DNA of 64,000 bases from positions 1 to 64,000 of the forward strand of contig JAFYBN010000089.1 in assembly GCA_017540175.1 (NCBI GenBank), written 5' to 3'. A program made the position numbers and the translations under genes. The notes beneath the pieces were generated by a model that searched no databases, was not told the origin of the DNA, and worked only from the letters and a program-made list of their open reading frames with translations. This document shows positions 42,835-50,778 of this stretch, in pieces. How positions within the stretch are numbered: the stretch's first letter is position 1; each line of letters starts with the position of its first letter. Source of the DNA: Clostridia bacterium (GTDB lineage Bacteria; Bacillota; Clostridia; Oscillospirales; CAG-272).

Positions 42835-43905
42835 TCACTCGATCACGCCGCCGCCGAGCACTTCGTCCCCGTCGTAGAGAACGGCAGCCTGTCCCGGGGA
42901 CGCGGCGCGCCGGTCTTCGTCAAAGACAAGGCGTACCCGGTTGTTCGCGAGCGGATGAACCGTTACCGCCGCCTCGCGCTGATGGTAGCGCGTCACGCCG
43001 GTACAGCGGAAGGGCTCGGTTGGCGCTTTTCCTGAGATCCAGTTGAACTCCTTCGCGTACACTTCCCGCGTCGCGAGCTCCTTTTCGGTGCAGAGCAGGA
43101 TCGTGTTGTCTGCGAGGTTCTTGCTTCTCACGTAGAGGGGCTCCGACCACGCGACGCCGAGTCCCCGCCGCTGCCCGACCGTGTAATTCACGATTCCGTG
43201 GTGTCGGCCGACGACACGTCCGTCCGAAAGAACAAAGTCGCCTGAAGGGTAGTCCCGTCCGGTCGTGCGTCGGAGAAAAGCGGCATAGTCCCCGTCCGGC
43301 ACGAAGCAGATGTCCTGACTGTCACGTTTTTTGGCGTTGAGGAAGCCGTGTTCCCCGGCGATTTTCCGTACTTCGTCCTTCGTCATGCGTCCGAGAGGGA
43401 AGAGCACGCGGGAAAGCTGCTCCTGCGTCAGACAGGACAGGAAATAACTCTGATCCTTCGCGGCGTCCGGAGCCTTCTTCAAGTGGAATCGTCCTTCCGA
43501 TTCTTCTATGACGGCATAATGTCCCGTGACGATATACCGGTATCCGAGCTCGTCCGCACGGCGCATCAAACGGTCGAATTTCAGATACCGGTTGCAGTCG
43601 AGACAGGGGTTGGGCGTGCCGCCGTTTTCATAACAGGCGATAAAGGGCTCGATGACGTCCCGGCGGAAATCCTCGGTGAAATTGAAGACGCGGAAAGGGA
43701 TGCCGAGCCGGTAAGCAACGGAGCGCGCGTCTTCCACGTCGTCGAGGGAACAGCAGGTTTTCTCCCCGCCGCTTTGTTCCTGATCCTCGTTTGCCGCGAG
43801 CCGCATGGTACAGCCGAGGCAGGAATAACCGGCTTCCTTTGTCAAAAGCGCCGCGACGCTCGAATCCACTCCGCCGCTCATGGCGATAAGCGCCGTCTTC
43901 TCCAT
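42835..43905 (-). CDS. mnmA: tRNA-specific 2-thiouridylase MnmA
   Basis: MnmA puts sulfur on U34 of Lys, Glu and Gln tRNAs. The PP-loop is AMSGGVDSSVAALL at residues 8-21, the catalytic Cys pair are in NPCLDCNRYLKFD near 100 and SQDICFVPDGDY near 200, and GRHHGIVNYTVGQRRGLGV is diagnostic. 356 residues is normal. It lies 93 nt downstream of tRNA-Val on the same strand; no promoter is seen between them, so it may be read through the tRNA terminator. Confidence 0.95.
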   Translation of the reverse strand: MEKTALIAMSGGVDSSVAALLTKEAGYSCLGCTMRLAANEDQEQSGGEKTCCSLDDVEDARSVAYRLGIPFRVFNFTEDFRRDVIEPFIACYENGGTPNPCLDCNRYLKFDRLMRRADELGYRYIVTGHYAVIEESEGRFHLKKAPDAAKDQSYFLSCLTQEQLSRVLFPLGRMTKDEVRKIAGEHGFLNAKKRDSQDICFVPDGDYAAFLRRTTGRDYPSGDFVLSDGRVVGRHHGIVNYTVGQRRGLGVAWSEPLYVRSKNLADNTILLCTEKELATREVYAKEFNWISGKAPTEPFRCTGVTRYHQREAAVTVHPLANNRVRLVFDEDRRAASPGQAAVLYDGDEVLGGGVIE

Positions 43906-43936
43906 AGAACACCTCGCTGAAACTCCGAAAAAGTAA

Positions 43937-43966
43937 AGAAAAAATGCCGATCATGCGAACGGCATT
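43937..43966 (-). terminator. Terminator after tRNA-Val
   Basis: On the minus strand AATGCCG (43966-43960), a 10-nt loop and CGGCATT (43949-43943) precede six T (43942-43937). Short stem; read-through into mnmA seems possible. Confidence 0.75.
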
Positions 43967-43998
43967 TCGTATACCCATGTGATCGCTCGACATCGGTA

Positions 43999-44072
43999 TG
44001 GGGACGGTAGGAATCGGACCTATGACCTTCTGCATGTCACGCAGACGCTCTAACCAGCTGAGCTACGCCCCC
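43999..44072 (-). tRNA. tRNA-Val (anticodon GAC)
   Basis: The 74-nt sequence folds into a cloverleaf: acceptor GGGGGCG/CGTCCCC with one G-U pair, D-arm GCTC/GAGC, anticodon stem TCTGC/GCAGA around loop GTGACAT (anticodon GAC, reading GUC/GUU valine codons), 5-nt variable loop and T-arm ATAGG/CCTAC. The T-loop is TCCGATT, so position 55 is C instead of the nearly universal U/pseudouridine, and the first T-stem pair is A-C. Discriminator A73; CCA is not encoded (next bases are TAC). Confidence 0.93.
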
Positions 44073-44084
44073 GAAAGTGACGAT

Positions 44085-44113
44085 ATTATATCACAAGTTT
44101 TTCTGGATTGCAA
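44085..44113 (-). promoter_or_regulatory. Sigma-A promoter of tRNA-Val
   Basis: On the minus strand TTGCAA (44108-44113), 17 bp and TATAAT (44085-44090), 12 bp upstream of the mature tRNA 5' end. Confidence 0.8.
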
Positions 44114-44275
44114 GGGGTTTTCTGAAATTTCACAAAAAAAATTGCACGGATTTTCCGCCTGCATCCGGACGATTTTCGTTCCGCACGGAAAAACTCGCTC
44201 GGAAACCGTCAAATTGTATAATTTCAGACGCCAATTTTATGAAAATCGTGTATGGAAATCCGCGCGGTTCTTTGA

Positions 44276-44281
44276 TATAAT
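44276..44281 (+). promoter_or_regulatory. Possible -10 box before the orphan solute-binding protein
   Basis: TATAAT at 44276-44281 lies about 55 nt before the ATG at 44336; another, TATAAT near 44217, lies further upstream. Neither has a good -35, and a regulated or activator-dependent promoter is possible. Nothing else is seen in 44114-44335. Confidence 0.35.
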
Positions 44282-44335
44282 TTATCTTAATAATCAATTC
44301 CGCTCACGATGCGCGGAAAAAAGTAAGGAGAAAAA

Positions 44336-45841
44336 ATGAAAAAGCGCATTCTTGCCATGTTTCTTCTGCTCGTCCTGCTCGGCACGGTCATCGCAGGCTG
44401 CTCCGAGGGAACGCAAAACACCGACGATAAGACCGAAACTCCCGCTGCGACACCGGAGGTTACAGGAACCGAAGGCCAGGAAGAGACCGAACTCTCCCGC
44501 GCCGACGTGAAGGACGATTTGCCGGACGATCTGAATTACAACGGTCAGTCCTTGAACATCCTCGCACGCTCCAAGGCTTGGTTCGACGGGGAAATGTATG
44601 TGGAAGAACTCAACGGTGAAACCCTGAACGACGCGGTCTTCAACCGCGACATTTCCGTTGAGAACCGCCTCAACGTTACGATCGATTACACGCTCGAGGG
44701 CGATACGAACGCCATCATCAACAAGAACGTTACGGCGGGCGCGGACGAATATGCCATCCATGTCGGTTCCGCGGTCGATACGGTTCAGTACGGCGTGAAG
44801 GGCAATTACTACAACCTCCTCGGCGAATACCCCGAATACCTCAATCTGTCCCAGCCGTGGTGGAGCCAGTACTATACCGAACAGGGAAGCGTCGGCGGCA
44901 AGGTCTTCTTCGCGCTGGGCGATCTCTTCACCTCCCGCATCAAGCTCGCGTTCGTAACCTACGTCAACATGCAGATGATCGCCGACTACGGCTTTGATAA
45001 TCCCTATGAAATCGTTCGCGCCGGCGAGTGGACCTTCGACAAGGAAATGGAAATGGCGACGCAGGTCTATACCGACAAGAACATGAACGGCAAGGAAGAC
45101 GACGGCGACGTCTACGGTATGTCGATGGGCGGTATGATCGGTCTCGACGTGTATTGGAGCGCGTTCGACCTCACCATCTGCACGAAAGATGAAAACGATA
45201 TCCCGTCCTTCAACGTCGACGTCGAAAAAATGTCCGCTGTCATCGATAAGCTCTATACCTATTATATCGACAACAAGAGCGTCTTCACGCCTCTGAACAA
45301 CTCCGACGGCGAACAGGACGTCATCGCGCAGATGCTTTCCGAAAACCGCATGCTCTTCTCCCCGCTGCGCATCATGCACACCGACCAGATCCGCGATATG
45401 GAGAGCGTTTACGGTCTGATCCCGCTTCCGAAGTGGAACGCGGAGCAGGAGCACTATTATACCTTCCTGCATGACCAGTATTCCATCGGCGGCATTCCGG
45501 TTTCCGTTCAGGATCCCTCGATGACAAGCGCGGTGTTAGAGGCGCTCGCTTCCGAATCCTATCGCTACGTCACGCCGGCTTATTACGACCTCGTGCTGAA
45601 CGGCAAGTATCTCCGTGACCGCGACTCCTCCGAAATGCTCGAGATCTGCATGGACGGCATCAAGATCGACTTCGGCTGGATCCACACCTACAGCCTCTCC
45701 TCCTGCTCGCAGGCGCTGATCCGTGATATTCTTTACAACACGAAGAGCAACAACTTTACCTCTGTCTTCGCGGCAAGACAGAAGATGTACGCGAAAGTCA
45801 TGTCGAAGCTGATCGAAAACGTCGATAAGATCGATCACTGA
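44336..45841 (+). CDS. Orphan extracellular solute-binding lipoprotein (carbohydrate ABC transporter type)
   Basis: A 501-residue protein with a lipoprotein signal peptide (lipobox IAGCS, Cys near 22) followed by an acidic Thr/Glu-rich linker. The mature part resembles the large clostridial family-1-like sugar-binding proteins: YNGQSLNILARSKAWFDGE, TLNDAVFNRDISVENRLNV, a calcium-like loop DKNMNGKEDDGDVYG near 250, and IGGIPVSVQDPSMTSAVLEALASE then VTPAYYDLVLNGKYLRDRDS near the end. AAGGAG precedes the ATG. No permease or ATPase gene is adjacent. It shares its C-terminal pattern with the partial gene at 63648-64000. Confidence 0.82.
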   Translation: MKKRILAMFLLLVLLGTVIAGCSEGTQNTDDKTETPAATPEVTGTEGQEETELSRADVKDDLPDDLNYNGQSLNILARSKAWFDGEMYVEELNGETLNDAVFNRDISVENRLNVTIDYTLEGDTNAIINKNVTAGADEYAIHVGSAVDTVQYGVKGNYYNLLGEYPEYLNLSQPWWSQYYTEQGSVGGKVFFALGDLFTSRIKLAFVTYVNMQMIADYGFDNPYEIVRAGEWTFDKEMEMATQVYTDKNMNGKEDDGDVYGMSMGGMIGLDVYWSAFDLTICTKDENDIPSFNVDVEKMSAVIDKLYTYYIDNKSVFTPLNNSDGEQDVIAQMLSENRMLFSPLRIMHTDQIRDMESVYGLIPLPKWNAEQEHYYTFLHDQYSIGGIPVSVQDPSMTSAVLEALASESYRYVTPAYYDLVLNGKYLRDRDSSEMLEICMDGIKIDFGWIHTYSLSSCSQALIRDILYNTKSNNFTSVFAARQKMYAKVMSKLIENVDKIDH

Positions 45842-45901
45842 TCCATCCTGTCCGTCCAAAACAGTGAAATAGTTCACGGCGCCGCGGCGCTGTGACAGCC
45901 T

Positions 45902-45945
45902 CAGATCCGGTCGGATGCCAATGCATTCAGCCGGATCTGTTTTTT
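45902..45945 (+). terminator. Intrinsic terminator after the solute-binding protein
   Basis: CAGATCCGG (45902-45910) pairs with CCGGATCTG (45931-45939) and is followed by six T. The loop is long (20 nt). Confidence 0.75.
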
Positions 45946-46055
45946 CTCCGCCCGGTATGGCTTGCCTTTTTAGCTGTGAGAAATTCCGAATTATCGGTTT
46001 TTTTGCTGAAAAGCACTTCCAGCCTCGAAAAAAACATGAAATCACAGCTTTCGCC

Positions 46056-46084
46056 TTGCAAATTCACGTGCAAAACGGTATAAT
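46056..46084 (+). promoter_or_regulatory. Sigma-A promoter of the GH5-like lipoprotein gene
   Basis: TTGCAA (46056-46061), 17 bp and TATAAT (46079-46084), about 35 nt before the preferred ATG at 46120. Confidence 0.78.
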
Positions 46085-46119
46085 CAAAACAGAAGAGAAT
46101 GAAAAGAAGGTGTGAAGTG

Positions 46120-47595
46120 ATGCACGCGCATGGCAAAAGCAGATTTGTTCCCGGAAAACCGTCTCGAAGATTTCTCCGGCTCATACGGTTCCTCGCGTGG
46201 CTTCTCGTCCTGTCCGCCGCCTTCACGTTATGGTCATGCGGAAGCCCGACTCCGGATGAGACACAACCGGGTGAGGAAAAGACCGGAGAAGAGCTGCTCG
46301 GAGAAGAGCAGTCCGCAAAGGAGCCGTCCGAAGAAGACGGATCCGATCCAACAGACACAGGAGAAAAAACCATGTCGGCTTTCTTTGATTACGAGTTACC
46401 CGCACCCCATGAGGCCAATCCGTCAAAACTCGGTCTGCACGTCGCGGACGGCGGCGAGATCAGGCTCGCCGGGAAACGCTTCTGCGGCTTCGGCGTGAAT
46501 TATTTCGGCGCGTTTGCCCATTATTGGTACGCCGATTACGACAACACCCCGTTCGTCGACGCGTTCGCCAAGCTGAAGGAATACGGCGTGGATTTCGTCC
46601 GCATGCCCTTCGGCGGCTACTGGACGGACTATTACGAAGCGTTCGTAAAGGACCCCGACGCTGTCCTGCGCTATCTCGACCGCGTGGTGGAAGAGGCGGA
46701 GAAGGCACACATCGGGATCATCGTCTCCCTGTTCTGGCACGACACCGCCCTTCCGCTCTACCTCGGTGAGCACCGGTCCTCGATGGGCGATCCCGAGAGC
46801 AAAACGGTGAAATTCGCGCTCGACTACGCCGCCGCGATCGTCAGCCGGTATGCGGATTTTCCTGCCGTCTGGGCGTGGGAGATCGGGAACGAATACAATC
46901 TCTCCGCCGACCTGTGCGACACCGCCGACTGGAACTGGCTGAGCGGGTACCCCGGCGAGGAGCCGAGCGGCTTCGATTACTATTCCTCCGACGAGATGAT
47001 CGCGTTCTATACCCTGATCGGTGAAAAGATCCGGGAATACGACGGCTGGCGCATGATCGAGACCGGGAACGGGGAAATGCGCCCCTTCGCAAAGGCGAGC
47101 GCCGAGCGCTCCCGTAAAATGATCAGGAACAAACACTCCTGGACGGTGGACTGGAAGACGAACACCCGGAGCGACTTCGACGAAATGAACGCGCGGATGA
47201 CGCCCGATCCCCTCGACGGTCTGTGCTTCCATCTGCAGCATGGGACGGGTGACGGCAGCGGGAAATACGTCGAGACGATGGCTCCGTACGGGAAGACGAT
47301 CTCACAGAGGGAGTATTTCACAGCATACAAGGAAGCCGCGGACGCCTGCGGGAAGGCGTGCGTCTTTGGCGAGATGGGCGATTTCATGGACATGAACAAC
47401 GCCCCGGACCTCGAGGAGCACTTCCGCGGTCTGATCGACGACATCCGTGCCTCGGGCATCCAGATCGCCCTGACCTGGCAGTTCCAGGATTTCACCGACG
47501 CGGGGGCCGACGGCATGAAACTCCGCGTGCTCAGCGAGGCAAACCAAAGACTGCGGAACGAAGGAGTTTACTGCGCGGACGACGCGTGGAGCTGA
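46120..47595 (+). CDS. GH5-like glycoside hydrolase lipoprotein
   Basis: A surface-anchored enzyme of 491 residues. The N-terminus is Arg-rich with a hydrophobic helix ending in LWSCGSP (lipid-anchored Cys near 42) and then a Glu-rich linker of 40-50 residues. The catalytic part is a clan-A (beta/alpha)8 barrel: GFGVNYFGAF, VDFVRMPFGGYW, acid/base Glu in WAWEIGNEYNLS near 257 and nucleophile Glu in KACVFGEMGDF near 420. It resembles family 5 cellulase/mannanase-type enzymes, but the substrate is not clear. I prefer the ATG at 46120, preceded by GAAGGTGTGAAG; an in-frame ATG at 46099 is the alternative. Confidence 0.75.
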   Translation: MHAHGKSRFVPGKPSRRFLRLIRFLAWLLVLSAAFTLWSCGSPTPDETQPGEEKTGEELLGEEQSAKEPSEEDGSDPTDTGEKTMSAFFDYELPAPHEANPSKLGLHVADGGEIRLAGKRFCGFGVNYFGAFAHYWYADYDNTPFVDAFAKLKEYGVDFVRMPFGGYWTDYYEAFVKDPDAVLRYLDRVVEEAEKAHIGIIVSLFWHDTALPLYLGEHRSSMGDPESKTVKFALDYAAAIVSRYADFPAVWAWEIGNEYNLSADLCDTADWNWLSGYPGEEPSGFDYYSSDEMIAFYTLIGEKIREYDGWRMIETGNGEMRPFAKASAERSRKMIRNKHSWTVDWKTNTRSDFDEMNARMTPDPLDGLCFHLQHGTGDGSGKYVETMAPYGKTISQREYFTAYKEAADACGKACVFGEMGDFMDMNNAPDLEEHFRGLIDDIRASGIQIALTWQFQDFTDAGADGMKLRVLSEANQRLRNEGVYCADDAWS

Positions 47596-47712
47596 GCGCG
47601 GGAATTTGCAGATTCTCCGGACAGCGCACGCAAAGATGCAAGATATTGACTCAAGATATTATGGATGGAAAGAGCCGATCCCTTTCAGAAGCCCATCCTT
47701 CTCCGTGTCATC

Positions 47713-47745
47713 GGGGCTGCCGCATTGTTGCGCCGGCCCCTTTTT
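47713..47745 (+). terminator. Intrinsic terminator after the GH5-like gene
   Basis: GGGGCTGCCGCA (from 47713) pairs with TTGCGCCGGCCCC (to 47740) with one mismatch and a G-U, followed by five T. It also lies at the end of the convergent XRE-methyltransferase gene. Confidence 0.8.
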
Positions 47746-47750
47746 CATGC

Positions 47751-48728
47751 TCAGGTTTTATAACAGTACCGCACGTACCCGGTCCACGATACGCAAACGC
47801 CAAGCTCGCGGCACAGCGAAGCAAATCCGCTCTCGTCATGGTCCGTATCCCATCCGACGACTGCCTCGCTGTCGATCCGGCGGAATCCGGCGAGCACGGT
47901 TTCCTCATAGAGATCCTCGAACGCTTCCGGAAATTCCGAGCGCAGACGTTCTCGGGCCGTATCGGGGAGTGTGAGAAAAGTGTCACGCGAAACAAAGCCG
48001 CTGTACGACACGAAAAGCCCGTCGGATCTGAGCACACGGTGGATCTCCCGCAGCGCGCTCCGGCGGTCTCCGATGCAGTTGGCCAATCCCCCCGCATCGG
48101 AAACGACGGAGAAGGATTGATCCGGAAAGGGCAGCGCGGTGAAATCGCACGCAGCGAACCAAAGATTGGGGGATCCGGTCTCCGCTTCAAGTAAATTGTG
48201 CCACTCCTCCACAACGGCCGGGCATAGATCGGAGATAACGATCGACGCGTTCGGATCGGCCCGAAGGATGAAGGGCATGAAGCCGCCGCCGGGTCCGGCG
48301 CCGATTTCGAGGATCAGCCCGCCGATCTTTGCGATACGCCGTCCGATCGGGAGAAACGGATGCTCCCGGGACGTCCGGAATTTGTGCCAGTTCTGCGGGA
48401 TCCATCCTTCCCGCCGCAGCGCATCGGCAAAGTCCTGCCGCTCCGGAGCCTCCGTACGAGGGACGAAGCAGTGCACGCCGTTCGAGAACTCTCCGCCGAT
48501 GTTCATGGCTGTGATGGGATCGGCGTCTTCGAGAAGTTCGTTGATCGTCACCCCGAAAAGATGGGAGAGCGCAAGAAGAAGTTCAACGTCGGGGAGCGCC
48601 GAGCCGACCTCCCATTTGGAGACCGCCTGCGACGTCACGCAGAGCTTGTCCGCAAGCTCCGACTGTGAGAGCCCGAGACTGCGCCGCGCCGCCGCGACCC
48701 GCTTTCCGAAATGTACTTTGTGAATCAT
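47751..48728 (-). CDS. XRE-family regulator fused to a class I SAM-dependent methyltransferase
   Basis: A 325-residue protein with two parts. Residues 5-66 are an XRE/Cro helix-turn-helix (AAARRSLGLSQSELADKL, VTSQAVSKWEVGSALPDVEL). Residues 100-260 are a Rossmann methyltransferase: SAM loop LILEIGAGPGGGF at 139-150, acidic residue in IVISDLCP, DFTALPFPDQSFSVVSDAGG, then EIHRVLRSDGLFVSYSG. I start at 48728 (MIHKVHFGKR), where GGAGGACGTC precedes the ATG. It is transcribed divergently from the ABC exporter pair, with its own promoter, so control of that exporter is a natural guess. The methyl acceptor is unknown. Confidence 0.88.
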   Translation of the reverse strand: MIHKVHFGKRVAAARRSLGLSQSELADKLCVTSQAVSKWEVGSALPDVELLLALSHLFGVTINELLEDADPITAMNIGGEFSNGVHCFVPRTEAPERQDFADALRREGWIPQNWHKFRTSREHPFLPIGRRIAKIGGLILEIGAGPGGGFMPFILRADPNASIVISDLCPAVVEEWHNLLEAETGSPNLWFAACDFTALPFPDQSFSVVSDAGGLANCIGDRRSALREIHRVLRSDGLFVSYSGFVSRDTFLTLPDTARERLRSEFPEAFEDLYEETVLAGFRRIDSEAVVGWDTDHDESGFASLCRELGVCVSWTGYVRYCYKT

Positions 48729-48758
48729 GACGTCCTCCGGTGTTCTGATCGTGCTTCT

Positions 48759-48787
48759 ATTATACCGCGTCGTTACATGGATTGCAA
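48759..48787 (-). promoter_or_regulatory. Sigma-A promoter of the XRE-methyltransferase gene
   Basis: On the minus strand TTGCAA (48782-48787), 17 bp and TATAAT (48759-48764), about 30 nt before the ATG. Confidence 0.82.
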
Positions 48788-48819
48788 GCGAAGCGTCGGC
48801 GAGATAACGAACGAAATCC

Positions 48820-48832
48820 CAACCGACGGTTG
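48820..48832. promoter_or_regulatory. 13-bp perfect palindrome between the divergent promoters
   Basis: CAACCG-A-CGGTTG lies 32 bp upstream of the XRE gene's -35 box and 124 bp upstream of the exporter's. It is a candidate operator for the XRE protein. Otherwise the 289-nt region shows only the two promoters. Confidence 0.4.
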
Positions 48833-48956
48833 ACGGGAAGCTGCGGTCAGTCTCATCCATATGCGGGAAAACACGATATTCTTTTAATTATGCTGTCTGG
48901 AGACGAAATCATGATCGGGATCCGCGGGATGCTGCTGAATTTCTCCGTTTTACCTA

Positions 48957-48985
48957 TTGACACCTGCTCGGACAGCGAGTAAAAT
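48957..48985 (+). promoter_or_regulatory. Sigma-A promoter of the ABC exporter operon
   Basis: TTGACA (48957-48962), 17 bp and TAAAAT (48980-48985), with AAAGGA before the ATG at 49018. Confidence 0.83.
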
Positions 48986-49017
48986 AAGGAAAAGTTTTTT
49001 TCCGAAAGGACGCTTCA

Positions 49018-50778
49018 ATGCTGAAACGATTGATGCGATGTATCGGCGAGTACCGGTTCGCGACGATCATAACGCCCATATTCATGCTCGGAGAGGCCGC
49101 GATCGAATGCATTATGCCGTTCATCATCGCAAACCTGATCAACGATATCGATCTCGGATACCGAATGAACAATCTCGAAATGGAGAAGATCGTCAAGAGC
49201 GGCGTGACCCTGCTCATTCTCGCGTTCATCTCCCTCGCCTGCGGCGGAGCCGCGGCATTTACCGCCGCGCGCGCGTCTTCGGGATTCGCAAAGAATCTCC
49301 GCCGCGACCTTTACGCGCAGGTGCAGGACTTCTCGTTCGAGAACATCGACCGCTTTTCCTCCGCCTCCCTAGTGACCCGCATGACCACGGATGTCGCCAA
49401 CGTGCAGATGGCGTTCATGATGATCATACGCGGGGCGATCCGCTCTCCCCTCATGCTGATCTTCTCGGTCTTCATGGGGTTCTATATGGGCGGAGCGCTC
49501 GCGGGTACGTTCGTTGTGGTGATCCCCGTGCTCGTCGCGGGACTGCTTCTCATCGCGAAGAAAGCCATGCCGACCTTCCGTGCCGTCTTCCGCAAATATG
49601 ACCGTCTGAACGAGTCCATCGAAGAGAATGTGATGGCGATGCGCACGGTCAAGGGCTTCGTGCGCGAGGAGCACGAGAAAAAGAAATTCAACGCCGCCGC
49701 GGAGGACATCCGGAAGGATTTCACCCGCGCGGAACAGATCGTCGCGTGGAACAATCCGCTGATGCAGCTGTGTCTGTACTTCAACATGGTCTTCATCATG
49801 CTCGTCGGCTCGCGGATCATCGTTTCCACCCGCGGCGAGACGATCAACGTCGGCCAGCTTTCGGCCATGCTCACCTACGGCGTGCAGATCCTCATGTCCC
49901 TCATGATGCTTTCGATGATCTACGTCATGATCACAATCTCCGCGGAATCCGTGAGGCGTATCTCTGAAGTGCTCGGCGAAGTTTCATCCTTAAAGAGCCC
50001 CGAAAACGCTCTTACGACCGTGGCCGACGGCTCGATCGATTTTGAGAACGTCGGCTTCAAGTATTCCGCATCCGCCGAGAAGTTCGCGCTCGAGGGCATC
50101 GATCTGCATATCCGGTCCGGTGAGACCGTGGGCATCATCGGCGGAACGGGATCGGCGAAATCGACGCTCATTCAGCTCATCCCCCGTCTGTATGACACGA
50201 CGGTCGGCACGGTGCGCCTCGGCGGGCGTGACGTCAAGGAATACGACCTCACCGTCCTGAGAGATTCCGTCGCGGTCGTGCTTCAGAAGAACGTTCTCTT
50301 TTCCGGCACGATCCGGGAGAACCTCCGCTGGGGCGATCCGGACGCGACGGACGAGGAACTGGAGGCGGCGTGCAGACTGGCGCAGGCGCATGATTTCGTC
50401 GTGTCCTTCCCGGACGGGTACGACACCATGATCGAGCAGGGCGGCACGAACGTTTCCGGCGGACAGAAGCAGCGGCTGTGCATCGCCCGCGCGCTGCTCA
50501 AGCGTCCGAAAGTCCTGATCCTCGACGACTCGACAAGCGCGGTCGACACAAGGACCGACGCGCTCATCCGCAAAGGCTTCGCGGAGTACATACCGGACAC
50601 CACGAAGATCATCATCGCCCAGCGGATCGCGTCGGTTGAGCACGCGGACCGTATCGTCGTGATGGACGGCGGAAGAATCGTCTCCGTCGGCACGCACGAA
50701 GAGTTGCTTGCGGGCAGCCAGATCTACCGCGAGGTGTACGAACAGCAGACGAGGGGAGGGAAGAGCGATGACGAATAA
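49018..50778 (+). CDS. Heterodimeric ABC exporter, first half (degenerate ATPase site)
   Basis: A 586-residue half-transporter: six membrane helices in the first 320 residues, then a nucleotide-binding domain. The Walker A is IGGTGSAKSTL near residue 371, with Ala where the last loop Gly is usual; signature VSGGQKQRL near 480; and Walker B ILDDSTSAVDT near 500, with Asp where the catalytic Glu is usual. Such a site normally binds but barely hydrolyses ATP, as in BmrC/LmrC-type partners. It overlaps the second half by 11 nt, so the two should assemble as a heterodimer. Substrate (drug, lipid or peptide) unknown. Confidence 0.92.
   Translation: MLKRLMRCIGEYRFATIITPIFMLGEAAIECIMPFIIANLINDIDLGYRMNNLEMEKIVKSGVTLLILAFISLACGGAAAFTAARASSGFAKNLRRDLYAQVQDFSFENIDRFSSASLVTRMTTDVANVQMAFMMIIRGAIRSPLMLIFSVFMGFYMGGALAGTFVVVIPVLVAGLLLIAKKAMPTFRAVFRKYDRLNESIEENVMAMRTVKGFVREEHEKKKFNAAAEDIRKDFTRAEQIVAWNNPLMQLCLYFNMVFIMLVGSRIIVSTRGETINVGQLSAMLTYGVQILMSLMMLSMIYVMITISAESVRRISEVLGEVSSLKSPENALTTVADGSIDFENVGFKYSASAEKFALEGIDLHIRSGETVGIIGGTGSAKSTLIQLIPRLYDTTVGTVRLGGRDVKEYDLTVLRDSVAVVLQKNVLFSGTIRENLRWGDPDATDEELEAACRLAQAHDFVVSFPDGYDTMIEQGGTNVSGGQKQRLCIARALLKRPKVLILDDSTSAVDTRTDALIRKGFAEYIPDTTKIIIAQRIASVEHADRIVVMDGGRIVSVGTHEELLAGSQIYREVYEQQTRGGKSDDE

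Noticed and set aside
45842..46055. Possible small RNA or riboswitch between the solute-binding protein and GH5-like genes
   Set aside because: Only a terminator and AT-rich sequence are seen; the distant GCTGTGA/TCACAGC arms leave too long a loop.
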